59,796 nt of DNA, taken from positions 1 to 59,796 of the forward strand of contig CAZKKY010000006.1 of NCBI GenBank assembly GCA_964553715.1, in the 5' to 3' direction. Below are positions 38,652 to 47,861 of this stretch, piece by piece. A model generated the notes under the pieces. That model did not search any database. It saw only the letters and a program-made list of their open reading frames with translations, and was not told the origin of the DNA. The position numbers were made by a program, and so were the translations under genes. The DNA is from JAGOJE01 sp964553715 (GTDB lineage Bacteria; Pseudomonadota; Alphaproteobacteria; Rickettsiales; Rickettsiaceae). Each line of letters begins with the position of its first letter. Position 1 is the stretch's first letter.

Positions 38652-39404
38652 TCATTCTGTTGTTATTAAGTCATATACTTCTTCAGATAGCTCATAATTG
38701 CCGAAGACTCGTTGTACGTCATCACTATCTTCTAAAAGATCTATCATTTTTAGTAATTTTTCCGCTCTATCTTTATCATCAATAATTATCTGATTATGAG
38801 GTTTCCATCCGATATAAGATTCTTCAGGTAAGCCATATTTTGCTGTTAGGATATCTACAGCTGTAACAAAATTTTCTATCTCAGTATAGATTATGTGATA
38901 TTCATCGTCGGATTCCATATCGCTAGCACCAGCTTCAATAGAAGCCTCTAGAACGTCATCGCTAGATCCTATAGAAATAGGATATTGTATGAATCCTAAA
39001 TGATCAAACATGAAGTTTACGCTACCTGTTTCACCTAAATTTCCACCATATTTTACAAAGCTAGAGCGTACTTCTGAAGCTGTACGATTTTTATTATCAG
39101 TTAAGGCTTCTACGATAATTGCTATACCGCCTGGTGCGAATCCTTCATATCTCATTTCAACATAATTATCTAAATTACCAGGGTCACTTGCCTGGCTAAT
39201 AGCTTTGTCTATACGATCTTTAGGCAAATTCTGCACGCGCGCTGCAGAAATAGCAGTGCGTAGACGAGGGTTATGGCCGGGATCTACGCCAAATTTAGCT
39301 GCAGTAATGATTTCTCTAACTAATTTTGTAAAAATTTTAGCTCTTTTTTTATCTTGAGCACCTTTGCGATGCTGAATATTCTTGAATTTTGAATGTCCTG
39401 CCAT
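38652..39404 (-). CDS. yebC: YebC/PmpR family transcriptional regulator / translation factor
   Basis: This protein of 250 residues starts MAGHSKFKNIQHRKGAQD, the family signature, and contains GVDPGHNPRLRTAI, KDRIDKAI, YEGFAPGGIAIIVEALTDN and NLGETGSVNFMF. The family has long been annotated as DNA-binding regulators; recent work on YebC-type proteins points to a role at ribosomes stalled on proline runs. It follows maf by 8 bases. Confidence 0.95.
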   Translation of the reverse strand: MAGHSKFKNIQHRKGAQDKKRAKIFTKLVREIITAAKFGVDPGHNPRLRTAISAARVQNLPKDRIDKAISQASDPGNLDNYVEMRYEGFAPGGIAIIVEALTDNKNRTASEVRSSFVKYGGNLGETGSVNFMFDHLGFIQYPISIGSSDDVLEASIEAGASDMESDDEYHIIYTEIENFVTAVDILTAKYGLPEESYIGWKPHNQIIIDDKDRAEKLLKMIDLLEDSDDVQRVFGNYELSEEVYDLITTE

Positions 39405-39412
39405 TTTAAATA

Positions 39413-39997
39413 CTATATTAATTTATATCCTAAAGATCCTAGCATATTACGGGTTTCATAAAGAGGCAAGCCCCTAATATTTGAAAACGAACCCCTGATG
39501 AAAGAAACATAGCTTTCTACATAGCCTTGTATTGCATATCCACCAGCTTTGTTGATACCTTCGTTGCTATTACTATAAAATTCTATCTCTTGCTTAGATA
39601 GTCTTTTAAACTGGACAACAGTCTTGACTACTTTATGACGAAAATCAATTTGATCAAAATTCTTTTTAATAATATGAACGCCCGTATAAATATTATGCCT
39701 GCGTCCTGATAATAACAACAAACATTCTGTTACCATGTCTTTGGTTAAAGCCTTTGGTAACACTCTTCTTCCAACAGAACATACCGTATCTGCAGCTATA
39801 ATATAACCTTCGTCAATCTGAGTTGCTATTTTTTCCGCTTTCATTTTGCTAAGACGCATTGCTATAGTAGGTGGGAGTTCTTTTGGAAACTCTGTTTCAT
39901 CAACATCAGCTGGCATTACTATAGGATCTATATAAATAGAAGATAAAAGAGATAGTCTTGCAGGTGAAGCAGATGCTAATATGACTTTGTCTTTCAT
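39413..39997 (-). CDS. maf: Maf-like nucleotide pyrophosphatase
   Basis: This house-cleaning pyrophosphatase acts on non-canonical or dTTP/UTP-type nucleotides. The 194 residues carry the N-terminal ILASASPARLSLL, VDETEFP, the acidic AADTVCSVG and the glycine loop KAGGYAIQG. It overlaps trhO by four bases. Which Maf subtype applies cannot be read safely. Confidence 0.92.
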   Translation of the reverse strand: MKDKVILASASPARLSLLSSIYIDPIVMPADVDETEFPKELPPTIAMRLSKMKAEKIATQIDEGYIIAADTVCSVGRRVLPKALTKDMVTECLLLLSGRRHNIYTGVHIIKKNFDQIDFRHKVVKTVVQFKRLSKQEIEFYSNSNEGINKAGGYAIQGYVESYVSFIRGSFSNIRGLPLYETRNMLGSLGYKLI

Positions 39998-40746
39998 TTA
40001 CTTCTATTCTCAAGGCTCGGGGAGAGGTAATCATCAACAGCAAAGCGATCGTCAAATACAAAACATTCTCCATGCCATTTCTTATTTATATTTTTAGTAT
40101 CCTCTAAATATTGCAAGATACCACCCTTCAAGTGATAAACATCTTTATATCCAAGTGACTTTAAATATGCTGTAGATTTTTCGCACCTTACTCCACCAGT
40201 ACAAGTCATTGCTATTTTTTTTCCTTCAAAAAGATTTTTGTGATCAGAAACCCATTTTGGAAATTCTTTGAATGTCTCTGTAAATGGGTTAATGGCACCA
40301 TCAAAAGTACCAACCTCTACTTCATAAGAGTTTCTTGTATCTACAAGAATAACATCTGGCTGGCTAATAAAATTATCCCAATCTTGAGGATCAATATATT
40401 CTCCCTTTAGTCTTTCTACATCCAAATCTTCAATCCCCATAGCTATAATTTCTTTTTTTAGCTTTACTTTCATTTTGTGGAATGGATGTATATTATCATA
40501 ATTTGTCTTTATATTGACATCAATTGCATCTGTAAGTTTTATAATACCATTTAAAACAATCGATGTCGCTTCAGCGCTTCCAGAAATAGTTCCATTAAAA
40601 CCTTCTTTCGCTACCAAAATTGTTCCCCGAACCATCTTTTTTTTGGCTATGAGCAAAATTTTTGGAATTAATAGTTCTGGATTTTCTATATTTGTAAAAG
40701 AATAAAAACTTACTATTGAGATATTATTTTGTATATTATCTTGCAT
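39994..40746 (-). CDS. trhO: tRNA uridine 5-hydroxylase TrhO (rhodanese domain)
   Basis: TrhO (YceA) makes 5-hydroxyuridine at tRNA position 34 in an oxygen-dependent reaction. The 250 residues show an N-terminal acylphosphatase-like domain (KEGFNGTISG) and a C-terminal rhodanese domain with VDTRNSYEVEVGTF and the catalytic Cys182 in MTCTGGVRCEKS. It leads the trhO-maf-yebC set. Confidence 0.92.
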   Translation of the reverse strand: MQDNIQNNISIVSFYSFTNIENPELLIPKILLIAKKKMVRGTILVAKEGFNGTISGSAEATSIVLNGIIKLTDAIDVNIKTNYDNIHPFHKMKVKLKKEIIAMGIEDLDVERLKGEYIDPQDWDNFISQPDVILVDTRNSYEVEVGTFDGAINPFTETFKEFPKWVSDHKNLFEGKKIAMTCTGGVRCEKSTAYLKSLGYKDVYHLKGGILQYLEDTKNINKKWHGECFVFDDRFAVDDYLSPSLENRSK

Positions 40747-40869
40747 TTTACAGGACCGAGTGTTTTAATCCTCTATTTACAGTTTCTCTTAGAGGTATTT
40801 TCGTTTTCAAAAATTGATTGTGCTTTACGTATATTTTAGTAAGACACGCACCTTATTTTCATTTCTTCT

Positions 40870-40907
40870 AAAAATCCTGTAACTATTAAACAACTGTAAA
40901 TACAGGA
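40870..40907 (-). terminator. Likely terminator of the tlc pair
   Basis: On the minus strand TCCTGTA (40907-40901) and TACAGGA (40881-40875) form a 7-bp stem with a 19-base loop, followed by TTTT, 55 bases after the second tlc stop. A further 11-base inverted repeat links 40774-40784 with 40892-40902. Confidence 0.45.
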
Positions 40908-40961
40908 CTTTAGAAAGTGACTTTATGATAAAATAGTCAAACTCATTTAAAATTTCAAGTA

Positions 40962-42482
40962 TTAAGAACTATTATTAGAGTCAGTATTTCCAGCTAAAAT
41001 AGAGCTATAAGCTCGTGATAAAGCGATGACAGACAATATCCAAATTCCACAAATAGTTGCCAGTATTACAAACAAAAATCCAGCCATATCATCATACTGA
41101 GTGTTCGGAAAGATTGTGAATGTCACAAATGGAACAATCGCGCCAAAAGCTTTACCTATCTTAGGGCCTACTATATCTACTGCTGCCTGGCCCTTTGTCT
41201 TTATTTCAGGATTAAGAGGGATATAAGCCATTTCTTTTGTAGCATCAAATAATGTGTATTTAGCGCCTTTCATAAAGACATTTTGTAATCCACCAAGAAA
41301 AACTATAAGGCTAATAGTAGATAAACCACTAAAAGCAAAAAGATTTTCTAATAGATCTTCAAATAATATGAAAAGTAAGAAAGAGCCACCAGCCAGTAAA
41401 GTAATTAAAGGAGTTAATATAGCACCAAATAGCCATCCAAGTCTTCTGATAATAGAACTACCAAGTAATGCAAAAACTAGAGCGATAATACCAGTCCAAT
41501 ACATGAATTTACCTTGATATGCCATGAAAGATTCAGGGGTAGAGCACATTTTACATACTTTAGCAAACCATATGCCTTCAAGCAAAATAGCTGTAATGCT
41601 GTAAGATATCATTAAAATACATATCAGCCCTAAATATTTTGATCTAAATATCATTTTTGCACTTTCAATAGTACCTAGTTTTAAACTTTTCTGTAGAGTA
41701 ATTTTTAAATTCTTATCCTTTGCAATGATTGTACGTTCAACAAAAACATGTACTAAAAGACTTATAATTCCAGAAATCAGGACAATAGTCATAATTGATT
41801 TTACAGTAAGTTCTGTGACGTCGTTTACGTCAGTAAAATATTTAACTAAGAAATGATTTCCAGAAGCAAAATATCCTATAGCGACGCCTGATACGAGTAG
41901 GTTCATTTGACCAAAAAATGTAAAAAAAGAATAAAAGCGTTTAGCTTCTTCAGTCTTTGTGATTTTATTAGCAAGCTGCCATAGTAATCCTAAAACAACA
42001 ACAGGCCATAGTTCTGCCATTACATAAAATAGGACAAAGCTCCATTTTCCCCATATAACAATAAACCATTTTAGGTTAGGTAGAGTAGAAATATAATGAG
42101 TAACTAAATTAGGATCAGGATGATAAAACTCTTTGTTAGGTAAAATCACGAATGCAAAAATAGCAAAAAATACTAAGAAAGAAGATATTACATATTGAAA
42201 TGCTCTTTCTGTACTCATAACATTACACATTGATGTATAAATGATTACAAAAATTACTCCTGAAGGTATCTCAAACCAAATTTTTATAAAGCTTATAACT
42301 TCAGCACCCATAGATGTAGTAATTACACTATCCTTCATAGTACGTAGGAAATTTAAGTTTAAATTAATAGTAAACATTAAAAGTGCAATAGGAAGGAATT
42401 TATATAATTCTTTAGATCTAATAGGCCATATAATATGTCTAAACGCACTATTTCTAATATTTTGTATCATGTTTTGAGTCAT
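40962..42482 (-). CDS. tlc: ATP/ADP translocase, copy 2 of a tandem pair
   Basis: An NTT-type nucleotide transporter (506 residues, about 12 membrane helices) of the kind that lets intracellular bacteria and plastids exchange ADP for host ATP. It retains the charged residues typical of the family: Lys in LRTMKDSV, Glu in VMAELWPVV and LLEGIWFAK, Lys in VGPKIGKAFG. It is clearly paralogous to the neighbouring gene. The ATG at 42482 lies 29 bases inside the upstream tlc; an in-frame ATG at 42470 is an alternative. ATP/ADP versus broader nucleotide preference cannot be decided by eye. Confidence 0.95.
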   Translation of the reverse strand: MTQNMIQNIRNSAFRHIIWPIRSKELYKFLPIALLMFTINLNLNFLRTMKDSVITTSMGAEVISFIKIWFEIPSGVIFVIIYTSMCNVMSTERAFQYVISSFLVFFAIFAFVILPNKEFYHPDPNLVTHYISTLPNLKWFIVIWGKWSFVLFYVMAELWPVVVLGLLWQLANKITKTEEAKRFYSFFTFFGQMNLLVSGVAIGYFASGNHFLVKYFTDVNDVTELTVKSIMTIVLISGIISLLVHVFVERTIIAKDKNLKITLQKSLKLGTIESAKMIFRSKYLGLICILMISYSITAILLEGIWFAKVCKMCSTPESFMAYQGKFMYWTGIIALVFALLGSSIIRRLGWLFGAILTPLITLLAGGSFLLFILFEDLLENLFAFSGLSTISLIVFLGGLQNVFMKGAKYTLFDATKEMAYIPLNPEIKTKGQAAVDIVGPKIGKAFGAIVPFVTFTIFPNTQYDDMAGFLFVILATICGIWILSVIALSRAYSSILAGNTDSNNSS

Positions 42483-44016
42483 CTTTTTGGTTCTTTAGTA
42501 GATAAAAATCATATTCCTTAGATAAAGCGTATGTAGCATAAATCCACAAAATGCAAATTACCATAAAAATAGATAATAGTAGACCACTAATATCATCATA
42601 TTTAGCATTAGGCAACAATGAAAATGTAATGAATGGAAATATGGAAGCTAAAGATTTTCCAGCTTTTGTGCCAACTACATCAACAGCTGTTTTTCCCTTT
42701 GTTTTCATTTCGTTGTCCAGTGGTATATAAGCCATTTCTTTTGTAGCATCGAATAATGAATATTTAGTTCCTTTGCCTAAAATATTTTGTAAAGCGCCTA
42801 TAAATACTATAATTGATAAGGCAGAAAATTCTCCCCAATGATTGAATAATATTTCTAATTTATCCTCTAACAATATACAAATGAAAAATATACCTCCAAC
42901 AATTAGAATAGTTATCGGAGTAATTACAGAAGCTATAAACCATCCAAATTTTCGGATGATAGGACCTCCTAAAAATGAACAAATAAAAGCAGCGACTCCT
43001 GTCCAAAAAAGTACTTTGCTATGATAAATCATAAAATACTGAGTTGAATTGTATAATTCACCAGCTTTAGCAAACCATATTCCCTCAATTAGAATTACAG
43101 CTATATTAAAGGAGCATATTAATATACACATTAGACCTAAATATTTTGATTTTAAAATCATCTTAAAACTATCAATCAGACTAAGAGATAAGATATCCTT
43201 TTTAGTTTTATTCAAAGTTTGTTTTTTGATTATTTTAATTTCTACAAATCTATGCAAGGTAAGAGTAATAATGGTACAAAATATAACAATAGTCATTATA
43301 GATTTTATTGTGGCTTCTGTATCATCAGATACATCATGAAAAATTGAAAAAAAAGAGATTCTGTTAGAGGCTAAATATCCTATAATAAGACCGGATATTA
43401 GTAAGTTTAACTGACCAAATAACGCAAAAAATGGATAAAATCTTTTAGATTCTTCTGTGGTTGTTATTTTATTAGCAAGTTGCCACCAAAGACCCAAAAC
43501 TATTACGGGCCATAATTCTCCCATTACATAAAACAATATAAAGCTCCATTTGCTCCATATTACAATAAACCATTTAAGATGTGGATATAAGAAAATATAA
43601 CTTTCTACAAGATTTATGTCAGGATGAAAATATTCATGATAAGGAAACAGTATAAATGCGAATAAACAAAAAATAGTCACAAAAAATATCACTATATAAC
43701 GAAAAGCAACTTCTGTAGTTACAATATTACAGAGCTTTGTGTATATAAGAACAAAAATTATTCCAGCTGGCATCTCGCACCATAATTTTATAAAGCCTAT
43801 TACTTCAGGGCCTACAAGAATCATGACAATACTATCTTTCATACTTCTTATAAGGTTTTGATTCAGCAGTACAGTAAACATCATTATAGCCATGGGCAAA
43901 AATTTGCTCATTTCTTTTGATTTGATAGGCCAAATAAGTCCTCTAAAAGTACTTTTTCTGAATCTTTGACACAGGTCTTTGATGTTATACTGAAGTAGCA
44001 TGAGTATTTTAAACAT
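42454..44016 (-). CDS. tlc: ATP/ADP translocase, copy 1 of a tandem pair
   Basis: An NTT-type nucleotide transporter of 520 residues with about 12 membrane helices. Family charges are kept: Lys in RSMKDSIVM, Glu in VMGELWPVI and LIEGIWFAK, Lys in GTKAGKSLAS. Shared blocks with copy 2 (FATKEMAYIPL-type, EVIGFIKLW, WKWSF-type) show tandem duplication, while the hydrophilic loops have diverged, as in Rickettsia where paralogues differ in nucleotide preference. It is divergent from the ferredoxin-NADP reductase gene; minus-strand TATAAT boxes at 44043-44055 may belong to its promoter. Confidence 0.95.
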   Translation of the reverse strand: MFKILMLLQYNIKDLCQRFRKSTFRGLIWPIKSKEMSKFLPMAIMMFTVLLNQNLIRSMKDSIVMILVGPEVIGFIKLWCEMPAGIIFVLIYTKLCNIVTTEVAFRYIVIFFVTIFCLFAFILFPYHEYFHPDINLVESYIFLYPHLKWFIVIWSKWSFILFYVMGELWPVIVLGLWWQLANKITTTEESKRFYPFFALFGQLNLLISGLIIGYLASNRISFFSIFHDVSDDTEATIKSIMTIVIFCTIITLTLHRFVEIKIIKKQTLNKTKKDILSLSLIDSFKMILKSKYLGLMCILICSFNIAVILIEGIWFAKAGELYNSTQYFMIYHSKVLFWTGVAAFICSFLGGPIIRKFGWFIASVITPITILIVGGIFFICILLEDKLEILFNHWGEFSALSIIVFIGALQNILGKGTKYSLFDATKEMAYIPLDNEMKTKGKTAVDVVGTKAGKSLASIFPFITFSLLPNAKYDDISGLLLSIFMVICILWIYATYALSKEYDFYLLKNQKDDSKHDTKY

Positions 44017-44160
44017 AGATATTAAAAAATTTGGCAGAGACTATTATAAATTATAGCAAAAGTCAATAGGCCGCATACACTAAAAGCTGAGAAGAGAAAA
44101 TTTTTTAAACTATAAGTATTGTTTGCCTGTTATGTAATTTAGGAGTATTTTAATGTATTT

Positions 44161-44188
44161 TTGACAAATAAATAATAGTTGCTATAAA
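44161..44188 (+). promoter_or_regulatory. Near-consensus sigma70 promoter of the FNR gene
   Basis: Perfect TTGACA (44161-44166), 16 bases, TATAAA (44183-44188). The transcript would start about 17 bases before the ATG at 44212. Confidence 0.75.
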
Positions 44189-44211
44189 CTATCTAAAAAA
44201 GCTATTTAAAT

Positions 44212-45204
44212 ATGAAAGATGTAATAATTATAGGGGCTGGGCCTGTTGGTCTTTTCGCTGCGTTTCAAGCAGGAATGTTAGGGATGAAATCTGTAATAAT
44301 AGACGCTTTAGATTTCGCTGGGGGGCAGTGTATGGCACTTTATCCAGAAAAGCCTATATATGACATTCCTGGAATTCCAAAGATTTTAGCTCAGGATCTA
44401 ATTGCTCAGTTAAAAGATCAAGCTAGCCCCTTTAATCCTGAGTATTATTTGGGGCAGCAAGTTACGCATCTTAAATCTATAGAAAATAGATTTGAGGTTA
44501 CTACTTCCAAGGGCAATAAAATATCTAGTAAAATTATATTAATTGCTGGTGGATGTGGTGCATTTGGTCCTAACAAACCTCCTCTTGAAAATATAGAGCT
44601 ATATGAAGGCAAGTCTATTTTCTATTCGGTTGGGCAAAGAGAGTTTTTTAGAGATAAAAAAATTGTAATAGCTGGAGGGGGTGATTCTGCTATAGATTGG
44701 GTCATTTCTTTATCAGAGATAGCAGAAAAAATTTATCTGGTACATAGGCGAGATAAATTCCGAGCTGCTCCTGAATCTTTACGTAAGTTAAGCGACCTTA
44801 CCTCTTCTGGTCTTGTAGAGATGGTAGTTCCATATCAGCTACATTCTTTAGAAGGTGAGCATGGTATCATAGAAAGTGTTGTGGTAGAAGACATGAGTGG
44901 AGTTAAAAAATATTTGGATGCTAATATATTATTGCCATTTTTTGGGTTAAAAATGTCCCTAGGCCCTATTTTAGAATGGGGTCTTAATATAGATGCTAAC
45001 CATATTTCTGTTGATAATGTAAATTATCAAACCAATATAGAGGGAATATATGCAGTAGGCGATATTGCTTCATATACAGGAAAGCTAAAGCTTATACTTA
45101 CAGGTTTTGCAGAATGCTCAAATGCCCTTCATCATTCATACAAACGAGTGTTTGATGGTAAGGCGTTGCATTTCCAATATTCTACAAGTAAGGGTATAGG
45201 GTAA
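44212..45204 (+). CDS. Ferredoxin--NADP(+) reductase, thioredoxin-reductase type
   Basis: This FAD enzyme of 330 residues shuttles electrons between NADPH and ferredoxin. It has the first Rossmann motif IIGAGPVGLFAAF, then FAGGQCMALYPEKPIYDIPG, the second dinucleotide motif VIAGGGDSAIDW, HRRDKFRA, and the FAD-side YAVGDIASY. Unlike thioredoxin reductase it has no CxxC in the NADPH domain, which marks the YumC-type FNR. In Rickettsiales such enzymes feed Fe-S cluster synthesis. Translated from a short leader with little visible ribosome site. Confidence 0.92.
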   Translation: MKDVIIIGAGPVGLFAAFQAGMLGMKSVIIDALDFAGGQCMALYPEKPIYDIPGIPKILAQDLIAQLKDQASPFNPEYYLGQQVTHLKSIENRFEVTTSKGNKISSKIILIAGGCGAFGPNKPPLENIELYEGKSIFYSVGQREFFRDKKIVIAGGGDSAIDWVISLSEIAEKIYLVHRRDKFRAAPESLRKLSDLTSSGLVEMVVPYQLHSLEGEHGIIESVVVEDMSGVKKYLDANILLPFFGLKMSLGPILEWGLNIDANHISVDNVNYQTNIEGIYAVGDIASYTGKLKLILTGFAECSNALHHSYKRVFDGKALHFQYSTSKGIG

Positions 45205-45238
45205 TAGTTAAAACTATTTCACTCAGTATTATGATATT

Positions 45239-45985
45239 ATGATAGAATCAATATTATTTTTTTTACAGCAAATTTCGCCATCATTAATTTTTTTGATTGA
45301 GTATCTATTAGCCTTCATATCAATAATTTCTATGGCAAGATTCTTTGGTGAAGGTGGTTTATATAGTTATATTGCTCTTTCTGTTATAGTTGCTAATATT
45401 CAGGTTTTAAAGACAGTGGATCTTGCTTTTTTAGAATTCCCTGTCGCTCTTGGTACTATTTTATTTTCATCTAGTTTTATGGCGACAGATATATTAACAG
45501 AATTTTATGGCGCGCAATCAGCCCGTAGAGCTGTTAATATAGGTTTTTTTGCTAGCTTATTTATAACTATTTCAATGCTACTTACTATTAGCATTAATCC
45601 ATCTGCTGATAGTCAAAATATAAATACAGCAATGATAGAGATTTTTACTCCTATGCCAGCGATTTTTTGTGCTAGCATAATATCTTATTTGGTATCCTCT
45701 CATTTAGATATATATATTTATGAATATGTGCGTAATATTACAGATGGTAAATATCTGTGGTTACGGACGGTGGTTTCTACATCTATTTCTTCTTTGATAG
45801 ATTCGACGATTTTTAGTGTCCTTGCATGGATTGTATTTGCACAAAATCCTGTAACTATAGAGCAGCTTCTTTATACTTATATTTTAGGTACTTATATATT
45901 CCGTTTTGTTATTATGATATTACAAACGCCTATGATATATTTTGTGCGGTTCTTATTTAATAGAGGCAGCTATGTATGCATATAA
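45239..45985 (+). CDS. yhhQ: Queuosine precursor transporter (VUT/YhhQ family)
   Basis: A polytopic membrane protein of 248 residues with about six helices and the family's LEFPVALGTILFSSSFMATDILTEFYG and LDIYIYEYVRN segments. The family takes up queuosine precursors (preQ0/preQ1 in E. coli; queuine in some pathogens). It overlaps tgt by 14 bases, so transporter and tRNA-guanine transglycosylase are made together. This arrangement supports salvage from the host, as no queC-F genes are seen in the window. Confidence 0.9.
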   Translation: MIESILFFLQQISPSLIFLIEYLLAFISIISMARFFGEGGLYSYIALSVIVANIQVLKTVDLAFLEFPVALGTILFSSSFMATDILTEFYGAQSARRAVNIGFFASLFITISMLLTISINPSADSQNINTAMIEIFTPMPAIFCASIISYLVSSHLDIYIYEYVRNITDGKYLWLRTVVSTSISSLIDSTIFSVLAWIVFAQNPVTIEQLLYTYILGTYIFRFVIMILQTPMIYFVRFLFNRGSYVCI

Positions 45986-47153
45986 AAATTTTGCTTTTGA
46001 TATAACATATAAAGATCCCAAATCTTCCGCAAGACTTGGATTGCTTAAAACTCCGCATGGTAATGTTGAGACACCAAATTTTATTTTTTGTGCAACAAAG
46101 GCGGCTATAAAAGCTATGATGCCAGATCAAATGCGCGAATGTGGTACGCAGATTATTTTATCTAATACATATCACCTTATGTTACAACCTGGTGGCGATA
46201 TGATAGAAAAAATGGGTGGGTTACAAAAATATACTGGTTGGAATGGCCCTATGTTTACAGATTCTGGGGGGTTTCAAATTTTTAGCTTGGGGTATGGGTC
46301 TGTTGCAAGTGAGATAAAGGGCAAAAGAGGCAATCAAAGACCTAAAACTATAAAAAAAATCACTGAAGATGGCGCAGAATTTAAGTCTTATATTAATGGT
46401 GATATACATGTTTTGACACCAGAAAAATCTATCCAAATACAAAGACAATTAGGCGCTGACATGATAGTTGTTTTAGATGAATGCACACCTTTTCATGTTG
46501 ATAAGAGTTATACGGAACGGTCTATGCACCTATCTCACAGATGGGCCTTGCGTAGTCTTACAGAGTTTTTGAAAGGAGATGATGGAAGGCAGAGTCTTTA
46601 TGGTATAGTGCAAGGCGGTGTATATCCTGACCTTAGAAAAGAAGCTGCATTATTTGTCAGCGATAATAATTTTTTCGCTCATGCTATTGGTGGATCTCTT
46701 GGTGCTAGTAAAGAACAGATGTACGAGGTTGTTGGAACAACTATGTCATTCTTGTCAAAAGATAGACCGGTGCATTTATTAGGAATAGGAGGGATAAGGG
46801 ATATTTTCTATGGAATTAAGCAAGGTATAGATACATTCGACTGCGTCCATCCTACGCGCCTTGCTCGGCACGCAGGTGCTTTGGTTAAAGGGCAAGAAAA
46901 AGAGCATATCTCTCTTATGAATAGCAAATTTAAATATGACGAAAGTCCAATAGATGAAAATTGTAATTGTAAAACCTGCAAAACATTTTCTCGTAGCTAT
47001 TTACATCATTTATTTAAAGCTAAAGAGCTTCTAGGAATGCAAGCTTTAACAATACATAATGTAACCTTCATGAATGATCTGATGAGAAATATAAGAAATG
47101 CTATTAAATCAGGATCTATTGATGAGTGTCAGAAGGATTATCTAGGAAGCTAA
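45972..47153 (+). CDS. tgt: Queuine/preQ1 tRNA-ribosyltransferase Tgt
   Basis: Tgt swaps guanine 34 of tRNA-Asp, Asn, His and Tyr for a 7-deazaguanine. I start it at ATG 45972 because AGAGG lies 6 bases ahead and because the codon upstream at 45942 is TTG. Landmarks are FTDSGGFQIFSL with Asp97, the nucleophile Asp290 in DTFDCVHPTR, and the zinc ligands CNCKTC with a later His. The substrate loop around Gly240-Ala245 reads IGGSLGASKEQM instead of the preQ1-type GGLAVGE. Queuine specificity is therefore possible and fits the adjacent transporter, but this needs testing. Confidence 0.94.
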   Translation: MYAYKNFAFDITYKDPKSSARLGLLKTPHGNVETPNFIFCATKAAIKAMMPDQMRECGTQIILSNTYHLMLQPGGDMIEKMGGLQKYTGWNGPMFTDSGGFQIFSLGYGSVASEIKGKRGNQRPKTIKKITEDGAEFKSYINGDIHVLTPEKSIQIQRQLGADMIVVLDECTPFHVDKSYTERSMHLSHRWALRSLTEFLKGDDGRQSLYGIVQGGVYPDLRKEAALFVSDNNFFAHAIGGSLGASKEQMYEVVGTTMSFLSKDRPVHLLGIGGIRDIFYGIKQGIDTFDCVHPTRLARHAGALVKGQEKEHISLMNSKFKYDESPIDENCNCKTCKTFSRSYLHHLFKAKELLGMQALTIHNVTFMNDLMRNIRNAIKSGSIDECQKDYLGS

Positions 47154-47224
47154 TTTTGTTATTTTTTTATGGATTTTAAGCTTGAGGAGAACTTAATTTA
47201 TCTAAAAATCAGAAGTATAAGTGC

Positions 47225-47252
47225 TTGACTTATCAAAAGGATTATATATATT
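47225..47252 (+). promoter_or_regulatory. Likely promoter of rplU-rpmA
   Basis: TTGACT (47225-47230), 16 bases, TATATT (47247-47252). An alternative -10 is TATTGT two bases further. Confidence 0.5.
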
Positions 47253-47283
47253 GTATAGTTTTTAAGTAATAGGTGTGCGGTCT

Positions 47284-47601
47284 ATGTTTGCGGTTATTAA
47301 AACAGGCGGAAAACAATATAAAGTGAGCCCTAATAGGGTAATTCGTGTAGAGAAACTTCTCGGTGAAGCTGGTGCTAAGGTAGAGTTTAACGAAGTACTT
47401 ATGATAGGGGAAGAAGAGAAAGCCTCTCTTATCGGTACTCCTGTGGTAAAAGGTGCATCTGTGACTGGTGAAATTTTAGGCCAAGTTCGTGCTGACAAGA
47501 TTATCGTATTCAAGAAGAAGCGTCGTCAAAATTATCGCCGTAAGGCTGGCCATAAGCAAGAATTGACTCAAGTCAGAATTATTGATATTAATAAAAACTA
47601 G
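47284..47601 (+). CDS. rplU: 50S ribosomal protein L21
   Basis: L21 binds 23S rRNA near L20. I start at ATG 47284, since the family begins MFAVIKTGGKQYKV and an AGGTG ribosome site lies about 10 bases ahead; the in-frame GTG at 47275 would add three atypical residues. The protein is 105 residues, with VEKLLGEAGAKVEF and the basic KKKRRQNYRRKAGHKQ end. rpmA follows after 11 bases, the universal arrangement. Confidence 0.96.
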   Translation: MFAVIKTGGKQYKVSPNRVIRVEKLLGEAGAKVEFNEVLMIGEEEKASLIGTPVVKGASVTGEILGQVRADKIIVFKKKRRQNYRRKAGHKQELTQVRIIDINKN

Positions 47602-47612
47602 AGGAGTGAAAA

Positions 47613-47861
47613 ATGGCAACGAAAAAAGCAGGTGGTAGTTCGGATAATGGTCGTGATTCCGCTGGTAGAAGGCTTGGTGTAAAAAAATCTGATGGACAGT
47701 TAGTCATTCCTGGTAACATAATCGTCAGACAAAGGGGAACAAAAGTTCACCCTGGTATGAATGTTGGAATGGGCAGAGACCATACTCTGTTTGCATTAGT
47801 TCAGGGCAATGTAAAATTTACCCGTAAGGCTAGTGATCGTTTATATGTATCTGTAGTCTAA
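47613..47861 (+). CDS. rpmA: 50S ribosomal protein L27
   Basis: L27 reaches the peptidyl transferase centre with its N-terminal tail. The 82 residues show MATKKAGGSSDNGRDS, RRLGVKKSDGQLV, GNIIVRQRGTKVHPG and GRDHTLFALVQG, all family hallmarks. Ribosome site GAGG is directly upstream. No long N-terminal extension of the Firmicutes type is present. Confidence 0.97.
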   Translation: MATKKAGGSSDNGRDSAGRRLGVKKSDGQLVIPGNIIVRQRGTKVHPGMNVGMGRDHTLFALVQGNVKFTRKASDRLYVSVV

